Assembly: GCF_002575655.3 (NCBI RefSeq)
Contig: NC_053040.3
Location: 154,567,148-154,631,147, forward strand
Direction: 5' to 3'
Length of the DNA stretch: 64,000 nucleotides
DNA from: Aegilops tauschii subsp. strangulata
Taxonomy: Eukaryota > Streptophyta > Magnoliopsida > Poales > Poaceae
Of this stretch, positions 45,738-59,002 are shown in pieces. The position numbers were made by a program, and so were the translations under genes. The notes below the pieces were generated by a model. That model was given only the letters and a program-made list of their open reading frames with translations. It had not been told where the DNA came from and ran no database searches. Position 1 is the first letter of the stretch. Each line of letters begins with the position of its first letter.

Positions 45738-47411
45738 TGATGTCTACTATGCAACCTTCTTTTTGTACTCGTGTTGGGCTTCCAAGAGCAGAGTTTTGTA
45801 GGACAATAGCAAATTTCCCTCAAGTGGATGACCTAAGGTTTATCAATCCGTGGGAGGCGTAGGATGAAGATGGTCTCTCTCAAACAACCCTGCAACCAAA
45901 TAACAAAGAGTCTCTTGTGTCCCCAACACACCCAATACAATGGTGGATTGTATAGGTGCACTAGTTCGGCGAAGAGATGGTGATACAAGCGTAATATGGA
46001 TAGTAGATATAGGTTTTTGTAATCTGAAAATATAAAAACAGCAAGGTAGCAAGTAGTAAAAGTGAGCAAAAACGGTATTCCAAATGCTTGGAAACAAGGC
46101 CTAGGGTTCATACTTTCACTAGTGCAAGTTCTCTCAACAATGATAAAATAATTAGATCATATGGCAATCCCTCAACGTGCGACAAAAGTCACTCCAAAGT
46201 TCCTATCGCGGAGAACATAAGATGAAATTGCTTGTAGGGTACGAAACCACCTCAAATTTATTCTTTCCGATCAATCCATTGAGCTATTCCTATAAGTTTC
46301 ACAAACAGCCCTAGAGTTCGTAGTAAAATAACACCATATGACCTACATCAATCAACCCTAATGTCACCTAGATACTCCAATGTCACCACAAGTATCCGTG
46401 GATCAATTATATGACATGCATCAAACAACTTCAGATTCATAATATTCAATCCAACACAAAGAACCTCAAAGAGTGCCCCAAGATTCCTACCGGAGAAACA
46501 AGGACGAAAACATGCACCAACCCCTATGCATAGATTACCCCAATGTCACCTCGGGAATCCGCGAGTTGAGTGCCAAAACATACATCAAGTGAATCAATAG
46601 AACACCCCATTCTCACCACGGGAGGTATCCCACGCAAGACATACATCAAGTTTTCTCAAATCCATATATTCAATCCGATAATAGTGAAACCTCAAAGGTA
46701 AAACTCAATTCATCACAAGAATATAGAGGGGGAGAAACACCATATGATTCAACTATAGTAACAAAGCTCGCGGTACATCAAGATCGTGCCAAATCATGAA
46801 CACGAGAGAGAGAGAGAGATGAAACACATAGCTACTGGTACATACCCTCAGCCCCGAGGGTGAACTACTCCCTCCTCGTCATGGAGAGTGCCGGGATGAT
46901 GAAGATGGCCACCGGTGACGGTTTCCCCCTCCGGCAGGGTGCCGGAACGGGCTCTTGATTGTTTTTTCATGGTTATAGAGGCTTGCGGCGGCGGAACTCC
47001 CGATCTAGGTTTGTTTCTGGGGGTTTCTATATTTATAGAAACTTTTGGCGTCGGGAACAAGTCAGGGGAGTCCACGAGGCGACGACAAGGCAGGGGCGCA
47101 CCCTAGTGGGGGTGCCCTCCACCCTTGTGGATGCCTCGTGGCTCCTCCGGCCCATCTCCGATACTCCGTGGGCTTCTTTTGGTCCATAAAAAATCATCGT
47201 AAAGTTTCAGCTCGTTTGGACTCTGTTTGGTATTCCTTTTCTGTAAAACTCAAAAACAAGGAAAAATAGAAACTGGCACTGGGCTCTAGGTTAATAGGTT
47301 AGTCCCAAAAATCATATAAAATAGCATATAAATGCATATAAAACATCCAAAATAGATAATATAATAGCATGGAACAATAAAAAAAATTATAGATACGTTG
47401 GAGACGTATCA
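45738..47411 (-). repeat. 3' LTR of the reverse Gypsy element
   Basis: 1,674 bases, TGATGTCTAC...GACGTATCA on the plus strand, so TG...CA in both orientations. Contains a (GA)n run at 46803-46819. Confidence 0.75.
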
Positions 47412-47432
47412 AGCATCCCCGAGCTTAATTCC
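47412..47432 (-). promoter_or_regulatory. Probable polypurine tract of the reverse Gypsy element
   Basis: Next to the LTR the minus strand reads GGAATTAAGCTCGGGGATGC, purine-rich, in the position expected for the plus-strand primer. Confidence 0.6.
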
Positions 47433-49657
47433 TGCTCGTTTTCGAGTAGGTAAATGATAAAAACAGAATTTTTGATGTGGAATGCTACCTAACATATTTA
47501 TCCATGTAATCTTCTTCATTGGGGCATGAATGTTCAGATCCATAAGATTCAAAACAAAAGTTTAATATTGACATAAAAACGATAATACTTCAAGCATACT
47601 AATAAAGCAATCATGTCTTCTCAAAATAACATGGCCAAAGAAAGCTATCCCTACAAAATCATGTAGTCTGTCTATGCTCCATCTTCATCACTCAAAGTAT
47701 TGAAATCATGCACAACCCCGATGACAAGCCAAGCAATTGTTTCATACTTTTGATGTTCTCGCACCCTTTCAACTTTCACGCAATACATGAGCGTGAGCCA
47801 TGGACATTGCACTATAGGTGGAATAAAATATGGTGGTTGTGGAGAAGACAAAAAGAAGGAGATAGTCTCACATCAACTAGGCATATCAACGGGCTATGGA
47901 GATGCCCATCAATAGATATCAATGTGAGTGAGTAGGGATTTCCATGCAACGGATGCACTAGAGCTATAGATTTATGAAAGCTCAAAAGAAACTAAGTGGG
48001 TGTGCATCCAACTTGCTTGCTCATGAAGACCTAGGGCATTTGAGGAAGCCCATCATTGGAATATACAAGCCAAGTTCTATACTGAAAAATTCCCACTAGT
48101 ATATGAAAGTGACAACATAGGAGACTCTCTATCATGAAGATCATGGTGCTACTTTGAAGCACAAGTGTGGAAAAAGGATAGCAACACTGCCCCTTCTCTC
48201 TTTTCTCTATTTTTTTTTCTTTTTTTGATTGGCTTCTTTGGCCTCTTTTTTTATTTGGCTTCTTTGCCCTCTTTTATTTTGATTTCCTCGCATGGGACAA
48301 TGTTCTAATAATGATGATCATCACACTTTTATTTACTTACAACTCAAGAATTACAACTCGATACTTAGAACAAAATATGACTCTATATGAATGCATCCGG
48401 CGGTGTACCGGGATATGCAATGACTCAAGAGTGACATGTATGAAGAATTATGAATGGTGCCTTTGCCATAAATACTATGTCAACTAAACGATCATGCAAA
48501 GCAATATGACAATGATGAAGCGTGTCATAATAAACGGAACGGTGGAAAGTTGCATGGCAATATATCTCGGAATGGATATGGAAATGCCATAATAGGTAGG
48601 TATGGTGGCTGTTTTGAGGAAGGTATATGGTGGGTGTATGGTTTCGGCAAAAGTTGCTCGGTACTAGAGAGGCTAGCAATGGTGGAAGGGTGAGAGTGCG
48701 TATAATCCATGGACTCAACATTAGTCGTAAAGAACTCATACTTATTGCAAAAGTCTATTAGTCATCAAAACAAAGTACTACGCGCATGCTCCTAGGGGGA
48801 TAGATTGGTAGGAAAAGACCATCGCTCGTCCCCGACCGCCACTCATAAGGAAGACAATCAATATATAAATCATGCTCCAACTTCGTTACATAACGGTTCA
48901 CCATACGTACATGCTACGGGAATCACAAACCTCAACACAAGTATTTCCACAGTCCACATTTACTCACTAGCATGTTCTAATATCACCATCCTCATATCTC
49001 AAAACAAGCATAAGGAATCAAACTTTTCATAGTTTTCAATGCACTTTATGAAAGTTTTTATTATATCCCTCTTGGATGCCCATCATATTAGGACTAAATT
49101 CATAACCAAAACAAATTACCATGTTGTTTAAAACTCTCAAAATAATATAAGTGAAGCATGATAGTTCATCAATTTCTTCAAAATAAAACCACCGCCGTGC
49201 TCTAAAAAGATATAAGTGAAGCACTAGAGCAAACGACAAACTACTCCAAAAGATATAAGTGAAGATCAGTGAGTAGTTGAATAATTGTGCAACTATGTGA
49301 AGACTCTCTAACATTTAAGAATTTCATATCTTGGGATATTATTCAAACAACAAGCAAAACAAAATAAAATGACATTGCAAGGATAGCACATATCATGTGA
49401 AGAAGCAAAAACTTAGGCTCAACCAAAACTGACCGATATTTGTTGAAGAAGAAAGGTGGGATGCCAACCGGGCAACCCCAAGCTTAGATGACAGATACTT
49501 CTTGAAATATTAACTTGGGATGCCTTGGGCATCCCCAAGCTTGAGCTTTTGTGTCTCCTTAATTCCTCTTATATCACGGTTTTCCTAAATCTTAAAAACA
49601 TCACACACACAAAACTCAACAAGAACTCGTGAGATAAGTTAGTATAAATCAATGCAA

Positions 49658-49765
49658 GATCACCAAGATCAATCTATGGAGTTTACTAGCAACGAGAGGG
49701 GAGGAGTGCATCTACATACCCTTGTAGATCGCGAGCGAAAGTGTTCAAGAGAGAATAACCCGCCT
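49658..49765. repeat. Copia-LTR-like fragment inside the Gypsy internal region
   Basis: About 105 bases from ATCACCAAGATCAATCTATG to the GTAGATCGCGAG-type text resemble 6703-6805 of the Angela-like LTR (GTGCATCT, CATACCCTTG and GATCGCG in the same order). No LTR ends and no flanking duplication, so it is a captured or ancestral piece and not an insertion of its own. Confidence 0.6.
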
Positions 49766-50864
49766 AACATGGAAGATAAGGACAGCCCTAGTTGAAACAT
49801 GAGCTATTCGAGCATACAAAGCAGAATTTCATTTGAAGGTTTAGAGTTTGGCACATACAAATTTACTTGGAACGGCAGGTAGATACCGCATATAGGAAGG
49901 TATGGTGGACTCATATGGCATAACTTTGGGGTTTAAGGAATTGGATGCACAAGCAGTATTCCCGCTTAGTACAAGTGAAGGCTAGAAAAAGACTGGGAAG
50001 CGATCAACTAGAGAGCGACAACAGTCATGAACATGCATTAAAATTAATAAACATTGAGTGCAAGCATGAGTAGGATATAATTCACCATGAACATAAATAT
50101 CATGAAGTCTATGTTGATTTGTTTCAACTACATGTGTGAACATGTGCCAAGTCAAGTCACTTGAATCATTCAAAGGAGGATACCACCCTATCATACCACA
50201 TCACAACCATTTTAATAGCATGTTGGCACGCAAGGTAAACCATTATAAACTCCTAGCTAATTAAGCATGGCATAAGCAGCTATAATCTCTAATTGTCATT
50301 GCAAACATGTTTATTCATAATAGGCTGAATCAGGAACGATGAACTAATCATATTTACAAAAACAAGAGAGGTCGAGTTCATACCAGCTTCTCTCATCTCA
50401 ATCAGTCCATCATATATCGTCATAATTGCCTTTCACTTGCACGACCGAACGATGTGAATAATAATAGTGCACGTGCATTCGACTAAGCTAGAATCTGTGA
50501 GCATTCAATAAACGGGAGAAGATAAGGCAATATGGACTCTTGGTTAAATCAACAATAATGCATATAAGAGTCACTTCAACAATTTAATCATGGTCTTCTC
50601 CTATCGACCCCCAAAGAAAAGAAAAGAAATAAAACTACTTACACGGGAAAGCTCCCAACAAGCAAAAGAAGAACATGAAATCTTTTTGGGTTTTCTTTTT
50701 AATTACTACTACAGCAAGAAAGGTAAACTAACTAAAAGCTACAACTTTTTTTTCTTAAGGTTTATCAAACACACAAGAAGAAAGCAAGAAAAAGAAAATA
50801 AACTAGCATGGATATTACAATGAAAGAGTATGAGCACCGACATCTAGCAATGAGTGTGTGAATA

Positions 50865-53552
50865 TGTAACATCCTAAATTTTCAATTTGGAATGTTATAC
50901 ATAGATCATCATTTGCATATCACGTTTTGTTGCATTTTGACAAATCCTCGATAAATTCTAAGCAACTCAAGGACCCTTAGAGAGAGTTGGGGATTTTCTC
51001 GAATTTTCTTATTTGATTTTTCAAACGAGGATTGGGATTTTTAATTATTTTTCTCTCCGGAAAAATATTTCTTTTTAAATAAACGAGAGGAGAAAATATG
51101 ACTTCTCCAAAATATTGAAATACTGGAGGAAAAATGTTAAAAATCAATATTTGGAATTTATTGGATTTTTATTTGCAATTTTTATTGCATTTAAAAATAT
51201 GCATGTTTTCAAAATATTTATTTTTGATTTTAAAAATGTTCACCCTATTCTAGATTTTCTAACTAGACGGGGAAAATTTATTTCATATTTGTTCGATGTT
51301 TATTTATTTTTCTACGCAATATTTTCCGCGGAACATATTTAAAAAAATACGCGCCCGCGCTGACTGGGCCGAGCCCAGCCGACGGCCCGCCCGCGACCTC
51401 TCCTTCCTCCCCACGACGCCGCCGGAGTCCGGGAGCGCCACGACGCCGCCGCCGCCTCGGTCCCCCCTTCCCCAAGCCCCCAACCCCCCCTCCATATATA
51501 CCCCCCTCCATATATACCCCCCCTCCGTTTTCGCCACCATCGCCGCCGGAGGACCCGCCCGCCGCCGCCGCATCTAGCCGCCGCCGCCGGAGCCCCGCCC
51601 CCTCGCCGCCGGAGCCGCCCCCCCCCCCCCCCCCCCCGAGCCGGAGCCCCGCCGGAGCCCCTCGCCGGAGAAGCCCGACGAGGTACTGCCCGTCCGTTGT
51701 GACCGGTTTTCTGAAAGAAAAAAACCTTTTGTTTAAAAAAACCCTAGATCGGTTTTTTTCGGTTTTCTTATTTCACGAGCATTCACCGAACCGTTCGTTT
51801 TAACGAACGCGTTCGTCGGTTTTTCTCTGTTAACGAGCGTCCGTTATTTAACCGTTCGTCCGTTTTTCTTTTTTGTCGGATTTTTCTCAGATTCGATTTC
51901 TTATTGAATTTTCGAATCTGTTTAACTTTTCGCTCGTTTATCGGAATCATGTGATTCAAGCGCCTAGAGTTTCGTCTCGAAATTCTCTTTCCGTTTAAGC
52001 TACTCAAACAAGTTTTTGCTACAGTAAAATTTGACCTAGATCCAGATTAGCAAACAAAGTTTCTTTCTTTCGCCGTTTGACTTTCGTTGCTTCTTTCGAG
52101 TTGATTCTTTTTGCAAACCGGAGTTCTTAAGTTGAACTTCCTGGTTGGATCTTTCATTCGAGTTTTACCTGTGCATTAGATGAGTACTGATTGTATGCTT
52201 GTTTGTTTGCGATAGAGTACCCGGAGTGTGCCGCTTGTTACTTCGACTCGCTAGGTTTTGCGGATCATCAGCAAGGCAAGTAACACTTTGATCATACCCC
52301 GTTCATACCCAGTTTTATTGCATTAGATCTCTTTCCTCAAACACATTGCATTATTAGGATCTAATTAAACTGTGGGTATTGGGAAGTAGTTGAGGTAGTA
52401 CCTATTACCTGTTCTTTATCAAACCCTTGGGAGTTACTTCTACGTTGCTTTTATTATTGCCATGCTATGCGTAGACGTGGATTGGGTTTGAGAGATATCC
52501 ATGACAGATGTGAGATTGTTTAATAATGGTTCAACTTAAGGTGGCAACTAAAAACTCACATCTGGGTGGATTGAGGCACCTGGAGAACCCAGTGTTGTCT
52601 GTATGTATAAGGTCCGCCACCCAGGCTCAAAGGGATCATGAGATTATTCATGCTAGAAACTTCCGTGTGCAGCCGCAAGCTATTATGGGCTCTAGCATAG
52701 CTGAGTAGGTTACAGGATCTCTTGAAGAGGTGGACTAGCAGATGTAGGGGAAAGTAGGTGTACCGGTCCATCCAGAGTAGAGAGTGATTGTTTCTGAAAG
52801 ACTGTGTCTCGGTCATCCGTTTCTCAAACATCATGTAGTGCGAGAATCAAGCGGAGGCGATCGAGTCTTGTGGGGAAAAGTGCACAAACCTCTGCAGAGT
52901 GTACAAACTGATCATGATTAGCCGTGTCCCCGGTTATGGACAACTTGAGTATCTAGTACCTGGATTATCATTTGAATCTCATCACCGTGATACTTATAAT
53001 TAATTTTGTTGGGTTAATGATGTTACTTAATTGGGATTGAGTTGGAGGTACCTTCTCAATGTTTCAACCACCATGATAGTTAAATAAAATTTATTCCTTT
53101 GCAGTAGGATAAAATTGGCTTTTCGCAAAAATTGTAGCCATAGAGCTTTCGACCAGCCATATATGCATGTAGTATAGCCTTATCATTGTTCATTGCTCTC
53201 TATGTGTTGCTTTGCCAGCATATTCTATGTGCTGACCCGTTTCGGGCTGCAACGTTTCATGTTGCAGACTTTTCAGACGATGAGTAAGGTGCCTTAGGTC
53301 GTGGTCTTATACTCAGTGATGCCGCTGGAGTTGATGGACTCACTTATCTTCCAAGTCTTCCGCTGTTATCGTTATTAGATGGCCTTAAGCCATGTTTATT
53401 ATACTTAATCTCTTTGGAGATATTCGATGTAATAAGTGTGTGATTGCTACTCTGTTATAAATCCTCCATTTGTACTGTGCGTGTCAGCATTACTGATGCA
53501 GGGATGACACTGGTGCACAGCAGCACAGGCCATTTGAGGTCTGGTCGCTACA
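50865..53552 (+). repeat. Copy C 5' LTR
   Basis: 2,688 bases, TGTAACATCC...GGTCGCTACA. TATA-like boxes CATATATAC at 51493 and, through a local duplication, 51509. Compared with the middle LTR it has a shorter GC-rich segment and a 12-base deletion near 51890, but is otherwise nearly identical. Confidence 0.92.
51493..51517 (+). promoter_or_regulatory. Duplicated TATA-like box in the copy C 5' LTR
   Basis: CATATATAC occurs twice 16 bases apart (51493 and 51509); the middle LTR has only one (59639-59647). Confidence 0.55.
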
Positions 53553-53556
53553 AAGG

Positions 53557-53568
53557 TGGTATCAGAGC
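53557..53568 (+). promoter_or_regulatory. Primer-binding site of copy C
   Basis: TGGTATCAGAGC four bases after the LTR end, complementary to initiator Met tRNA. Confidence 0.9.
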
Positions 53569-53663
53569 ACACGCTGACTATAGGACACGACCACTAAGCT
53601 TAAGCCCTAGAAAACTTCTCTCTTCTCATTTCTGACTCCTCTCCACTTTCTACTCTTTTAGGA

Positions 53664-54395
53664 ATGGCGAATGCAAGGAGCAAGTTCATGCAACCAGATG
53701 AAGATACGCCGTTTGGACGACACTTGAAGGAAGTCACCAAGTACTTGAACATAGGAATACCAAGCGTCACCGGAACCTACAACGCTACATTACCTGAAGA
53801 GGAGAGCTTGAAGATTCAAGTAATCATTCTAGGAAGAACGTTTGCGCCAATTACGGAACCCATAAGATTGGTTTTCGAAGCACCAACTTGGAGTTTAGGG
53901 AAGAGCATGGCCGCACACATCGCCATGGGACGCATTGGAGAAGTCTATCACCAGGAGCTTAAGGATACAGTTTATCAAATTTGTGGACGTCGAGACGCGC
54001 AATGGGAGATGATCAAGACCAAGAAGGATGGATCAATTGCAGCTTTCATCCAGGAGCAGAACCAACATATTCGTCGCCAGGAGAATTAGATGTGCACGGA
54101 CAAGGAAGAACTGAAGAAGGCATTCACGAAGATCAAGGAACTCCAAGAAGAACTCAAGACTACACACGAAGATTATCTGGAGGAAATCAACGCACTAGTC
54201 GGGAAGATTGACGACCTGGAGAATAAGATTGGAACATTCATGGGAAATCCAGTGCCTAAAGCAGAAGTCGACGAATGCACTTGCCCGGATAACTACATCA
54301 TCATCGACGACACCGACTCGGAACCAAGTGAAGACGAATGGATTGATGAAGCTGGAGCAGACATCATGGAGTCTTCAACGGATCAGAATTTCTAG
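53664..54395 (+). pseudogene. Accessory ORF of copy C, one in-frame TAG
   Basis: Counterpart of 17190-17921. Codons 1-141 are open and end with TAG at 54087-54089; the very next codon is ATG, and the same frame stays open for 101 more codons to 54395. The first half holds the folded-looking domain, the second the coiled coil and the acidic tail (YIIIDDTDSEPSEDE). The break lies just after RRQEN. As it stands the ORF could give two separate products or rely on readthrough, neither of which is shown. Copy D has the identical stop. Confidence 0.85.
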
Positions 54396-54595
54396 TAGAC
54401 TACCATATCAGTAGTAGTTTTTCCCCCATTTAGTAGTATAGCTCAAGCACTTTGTAACGCTAGTTAGATCGATTGTTTTGCCTTGTTTGGATTGATTGAG
54501 TGATATTGATTGAATTTGTCTCATGAGCATATGGGTAGTGTTTTCTCTCTAGACCTCATTCTATTCTTAATTCTCATCTTTTCTAAACCTATCAG

Positions 54596-57500
54596 ATGCC
54601 TCCGAGACACGACCCCGGATTTGTTTTCCCGCCAGAGATCACCCAGTTGATTCAGCAACAGAATGCCCTGATGCAAGTGTTAGTTCAAAACCAAGGCAAC
54701 AACAACAACAACAACAACCCACCGCCACCACCACCTGTTGATCACTTAGCCCGTTTCTTAAGGCTAAACCCGCCGGTGTTTTCCAGTAGCACCGAGCCGA
54801 TTGTAGCAGATGATTGGCTCCGCAAAGTTGGAAGGGAGTTGACCACTGCAGGATGCACAGATGCGGAAAGAGTGCGTTTTGCCGCACATCAGCTTGATGG
54901 ACCCGCAGCATCATGGTGGGAGAATTATACAGCCACGCACCCTATTGACACTGTCACATGGGACCAGTTTCAGCAAGCTTTCCGTACAGCTCATGTTTCA
55001 GTAGGAGCTATGGCTATGAAGAAGCGTGAGTTTCGCAGCCTACGCCAAGGAGGACGCACCGTAGGCCAGTATGTGGAAGATTTCAGTAAGTTAGCACGTT
55101 ATGCACCAGATGACGTTGCTACGGATGCAGCCAAGCAGGAGAAGTTTCTGGAAGGATTGAATGATGAGCTGAGTATGCAGTTGATGGTAGCAACTTTCAA
55201 CAACTACCAGGAGCTGGTAGATAGAGCTCTCATGATAGAAGGGAAGCAACAGCAGATTGAAAACCGCAAGAGGAAGTATGGACAAGGGAAGTATAATTCT
55301 GGAGCCCAGCAGAAGCCACGATTTACCCCGAAGCCGGGAGGACAGTTTCAGCATACCCATGGAGGAGGAAGTTCGCACAACCATAATGGCTCCAAGAATG
55401 GTAATGGGAATGGAGGAGGAAACGGACAGAACCGCACCAACCCATCTACCCCAACCAAGAGAGATCTAAGTCACATTACTTGTTTCAAGTGCCAGAAGAC
55501 GGGACATTATGCAACTGATTGTCCCGAAGCCCAAAATGGAAACGGCAATGGAAGCTCTGGGAAGAAGCCGAACCCGTTCAACAAAGGACATGTGAACCAT
55601 GTGAGCGTGGAGGAGATTGAAGCTCAGCCTGATGCAGTAATAGGTAAGTTTTTGGTTAAGTCATTTACTGCAACTGTTCTTTTCGATACTGGTGCATCGC
55701 ATTCATACATATCAAGGGGATTCGTAAACAAGTTTAAGATGTCCACCCAAGTTCTCAAAAGCCCCATGATAGTAACCTGGCCAGGAGCAGAGTATATGGC
55801 CACCCAAGGATGTTTTAAGACACCGTTGGCCATTGGAAGGCATGTTTTCCCCACAGACCTCATTGTTTTGGAATCGCAAGGCTTGGATGTGATTTTGGGA
55901 ATGGATTGGCTATCGTTGTATGGAGGAAACATCGATTGTGCCAGCAAGACTATTTTGCTTACCACCCCGGAAGGAAAAAGGATCAAGTATGTATCCAGGC
56001 ATATGCCGAAGAGGACTCAAGTGAATTCCTTATCAGGAGTTGTACAGGAGGAAGTACCAGTGGTGAAGGATTATCCGGATGTATTTCCAGAAGAGTTGCC
56101 AGGCATGCCACCAGATAGAGACATTGAGTTTTTGATTGAACTTTTGCCAGGCACAGGGCCAATATCTAAGAGACCGTACAGGATGCCCGCAAAGGATTTG
56201 GAGGAAATTAAGAAGCAGATCAAGGAGTTACTGGATAAAGGCTATATTCGCCCAAGTTCGTCACCTTGGGGATCACCAGTACTTCTAGTGGAGAAGAAAG
56301 ATGGATCACTAAGGATGGTTGTTGATTACCGAGGATTGAATGAAGTGACCATCAAAAATAAGTACCCACTGCCAATGATCAATGATTTGTTTGACCGCCT
56401 GCAAGGAGCTAAAGTATTTTCCAAGATCGATCTACGATCAGGATACCATCAGTTAAAGATTCGAGAGCAGGATATACCCAAGACAGCATTTACCACCAGA
56501 TATGGATGGTATGAGTATACCGTTATGTCATTTGGACTGACTAACGCACCGGCCTATTTCATGAACCTGATGAACAAAGTGTTTATGGAGTTTTTGGATA
56601 AGTTCGTCGTGGTGTTCATTGATGATATTTTAATCTTTTCCAAGGATGAAGAAGAGCATGAGGAGCATTTACGATTGGTACTTGAGAAGCTCAGGGAACA
56701 TCAGTTATATGCCAAGTTCAGCAAATGTGAGTTTTGGTTGAAGAAAGTTGGATTCCTTGGACATGTTATTTCTGGAGAAGGAATAGCAGTAGACCCTGCC
56801 AAGGTTGACACAGTGACAAGTTGGGAATCGCCCACTACAGTTGGAGAAATCCGGAGTTTTCTTGGACTCGCAGGATACTACCGGAGATTTATGGAAAATT
56901 TCTCAAGGATTGCCAAGCCCATGACTGAGCTATTGAAGAAGGACACCAAATTCAATTGGACTGAGGAATGTGAAGCTAGTTTCCAGGAGTTGAAGAAACG
57001 ATTGGTTACATCACCAGTGTTGATTCTGCCAGATCAACGCAAGGATTATGAAGTTTATTGCGACGCTTCTCGTCGAGGACTTGGAGCAGTGCTTATGCAG
57101 GAAGGAAGAGTTGTTTCGTATGCTTCACGACAAATTAAACCCCATGAGAAGAATTATGCTACACATGATTTGGAATTAGCAGCCGTGGTGCATGCATTGA
57201 AGACATGGAGACATTTTCTCATTGGAAACCATTGTGAGGTGTACACAGATCACAAGAGTTTGAAGTACATTTTCACGCAGAAGGAGTTAAACCTCAGACA
57301 GAGGAGATGGTTGGAGCTCATCAAAGACTATGATATGAGATTGCATTATCACCCCGGAAAGGCTAACGTATTAGCAGACGCGTTGAGCCGCAAGAGTCAT
57401 GTCAACACCCTCATGACAGGAGAGTTACCTCAGGAGTTAGCCGAGGACATACGTGAGCTATGTTTGGAGATAGTCCCTAGAGGCTATTTAGCGACATTGG

Positions 57501-58990
57501 AGATTCAGTCTACCTTGATGGAAAAGATCAGAGAAGCTCAGAAGACAGACAAGGAGATTGAAGAGATAAAAGAGAAGATGAGCAAAGGAAAAGCCAAGGG
57601 ATTTCGTGAGGATGAGCACGATACCTTATGGTTCGAGGACCGTGTATATGTGCCAAATGATCCGGAGATCAGAAAGTTGATTTTTCAAGAAGCCCATGAT
57701 TCACTATACTCGATTCACCCAGGGAATACCAAGATGTATTTGGATTTGAAGAATACTTTCTGGTGGACCGGAATGAAGAAGGATATTGCGGAGTTTGTAG
57801 CAGTTTGTGATGTATGTCAGAGAGTGAAGGCAGAGCATCAGAAGCCAGCAGGATTGCTACAGCCATTGCCGATACCCGAATGGAAGTGGGATAAAATAGG
57901 CATGGATTTTATCACAGGATTACCCAGGACTCGTTCAGGCTATGACTCGATATGGGTTGTAGTCGACCGTTTGACGAAAGTGGCTCATTTCATTCCAGTG
58001 AAGACCACTTACACCAGTGCTAAGTTGGCAAAGATATACATGACCAGGATAGTATGTTTGCATGGAGTTCCGAGGACCATTGTATCAGACAGAGGAACCC
58101 AATTTACCTCGAAGTTTTGGAAGCAGTTACATGAAACATTGGGAACCAGGCTGGAATTTAGTACAACATTTCACCCGCAGACAGATGGACAGACCGAGAG
58201 AGTCAACCAGATTTTGGAGGACATGTTGAGAGCATGTGCGCTAGATTATGGATCAAGTTGGGACGACAATTTGCCATATGCGGAGTTTTCATATAACAAC
58301 AGTTATCAAACCAGTTTGAAGATGGCCCCTTTCGAAGCTTTGTACGGAAGGAGGTGTAGAACACCGTTGTTGTGGGACGAAGTTGGAGACCGTCAGTTGT
58401 TTGGACCAGATTTGATTAAGGAGTCTGAACAGAAAGTGAAGTTGATTCGCGATAGGCTCAAGGTAGCCCAGTCCAGGCAGAAGAGTTATGCTGATTCTAA
58501 ACGCAAGGAGACAGTTCACGAAATCGGAGACAGAGTGTATCTTCGAGTATCACCACTACGAGGAGTAAAGCGCTTTGGAGTTAAGGGAAAGTTAGCGCCT
58601 CGTTTTATTGGACCATACAGAGTGTTGGAACGTATGGGAGAAGTTGCCTACAAGCTGGAATTGCCCGATGGATTGTCTGAAGTTCATGATGTATTCCATG
58701 TTTCGCAGTTGAAGAAGTGCCACGCAGAGATGGCTGAGATACCACTGAGAGATACTGTGCCACTGGAAGCGCTTCAGTTGGAAAGTGATTTGACCTATGA
58801 AGAGAAGCCAGTTAAGATTCTCGAGTATGCCAGCCGAGTTACCCGCAGCAAGGTTATCAAGTTTTGCAAAGTCCAGTGGAGTCACCACACCGAAGATGAG
58901 GCCACCTGGGAGCGAGAGGAAGATCTACGGAAAAACCACTCCCACCTGTTTTCTAACCAACCCGAATCTCGAGGGCGAGATTCATCTTAA
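54596..58990 (+). CDS. Gag-Pol polyprotein, chromovirus copy C, complete
   Basis: One 1,464-codon frame and the best-preserved polyprotein in the window. After a low-complexity Asn/Pro stretch the Gag region spans about residues 87-217, the zinc knuckle [14 protein letters not shown] begins at 296, the protease DTGAS at 364, and the RT FIDD ends at 676-677. RNase H has its first Asp at 823 (YCDAS), and the integrase triad is D1104, D1165, E1201. The C-terminal [13 protein letters not shown]...[10 protein letters not shown] is chromodomain-like, a module that in chromoviruses guides integration to marked chromatin. The stop overlaps the polypurine tract. No inactivating change is visible to me, so this copy may still have coding capacity. 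Its upstream accessory ORF is interrupted. Confidence 0.96.
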   Translation: MPPRHDPGFVFPPEITQLIQQQNALMQVLVQNQGNNNNNNNPPPPPPVDHLARFLRLNPPVFSSSTEPIVADDWLRKVGRELTTAGCTDAERVRFAAHQLDGPAASWWENYTATHPIDTVTWDQFQQAFRTAHVSVGAMAMKKREFRSLRQGGRTVGQYVEDFSKLARYAPDDVATDAAKQEKFLEGLNDELSMQLMVATFNNYQELVDRALMIEGKQQQIENRKRKYGQGKYNSGAQQKPRFTPKPGGQFQHTHGGGSSHNHNGSKNGNGNGGGNGQNRTNPSTPTKRDLSHITCFKCQKTGHYATDCPEAQNGNGNGSSGKKPNPFNKGHVNHVSVEEIEAQPDAVIGKFLVKSFTATVLFDTGASHSYISRGFVNKFKMSTQVLKSPMIVTWPGAEYMATQGCFKTPLAIGRHVFPTDLIVLESQGLDVILGMDWLSLYGGNIDCASKTILLTTPEGKRIKYVSRHMPKRTQVNSLSGVVQEEVPVVKDYPDVFPEELPGMPPDRDIEFLIELLPGTGPISKRPYRMPAKDLEEIKKQIKELLDKGYIRPSSSPWGSPVLLVEKKDGSLRMVVDYRGLNEVTIKNKYPLPMINDLFDRLQGAKVFSKIDLRSGYHQLKIREQDIPKTAFTTRYGWYEYTVMSFGLTNAPAYFMNLMNKVFMEFLDKFVVVFIDDILIFSKDEEEHEEHLRLVLEKLREHQLYAKFSKCEFWLKKVGFLGHVISGEGIAVDPAKVDTVTSWESPTTVGEIRSFLGLAGYYRRFMENFSRIAKPMTELLKKDTKFNWTEECEASFQELKKRLVTSPVLILPDQRKDYEVYCDASRRGLGAVLMQEGRVVSYASRQIKPHEKNYATHDLELAAVVHALKTWRHFLIGNHCEVYTDHKSLKYIFTQKELNLRQRRWLELIKDYDMRLHYHPGKANVLADALSRKSHVNTLMTGELPQELAEDIRELCLEIVPRGYLATLEIQSTLMEKIREAQKTDKEIEEIKEKMSKGKAKGFREDEHDTLWFEDRVYVPNDPEIRKLIFQEAHDSLYSIHPGNTKMYLDLKNTFWWTGMKKDIAEFVAVCDVCQRVKAEHQKPAGLLQPLPIPEWKWDKIGMDFITGLPRTRSGYDSIWVVVDRLTKVAHFIPVKTTYTSAKLAKIYMTRIVCLHGVPRTIVSDRGTQFTSKFWKQLHETLGTRLEFSTTFHPQTDGQTERVNQILEDMLRACALDYGSSWDDNLPYAEFSYNNSYQTSLKMAPFEALYGRRCRTPLLWDEVGDRQLFGPDLIKESEQKVKLIRDRLKVAQSRQKSYADSKRKETVHEIGDRVYLRVSPLRGVKRFGVKGKLAPRFIGPYRVLERMGEVAYKLELPDGLSEVHDVFHVSQLKKCHAEMAEIPLRDTVPLEALQLESDLTYEEKPVKILEYASRVTRSKVIKFCKVQWSHHTEDEATWEREEDLRKNHSHLFSNQPESRGRDSS

Positions 58991-59000
58991 GGGGGGTAGG
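58989..59000 (+). promoter_or_regulatory. Polypurine tract of copy C
   Basis: AAGGGGGGTAGG, two bases before the middle LTR; identical to the one in copy A. Confidence 0.85.
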
Positions 59001-59002
59001 TT

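Larger units (their letters stand above)
45738..50864 (-). mobile_element. Gypsy-type LTR retrotransposon, reverse orientation, 3' portion
   Basis: The 3' LTR (45738-47411) is followed by the reverse complement of a purine tract and about 3.4 kb of AT-rich internal DNA with no coding frame. On the minus strand the LTR starts TGATACGTCTCCAACGTATC, a start shared by abundant Triticeae Gypsy families (Fatima-like; family not certain). The internal part must be the long untranslated region between pol and the 3' LTR; pol itself and the 5' LTR would lie beyond the insertion of copies C/D and outside the window. Confidence 0.7.

Noticed and set aside
46803..46819. (GA)n run as a regulatory GAGA site
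   Set aside because: Short simple repeat inside an LTR with no supporting context.
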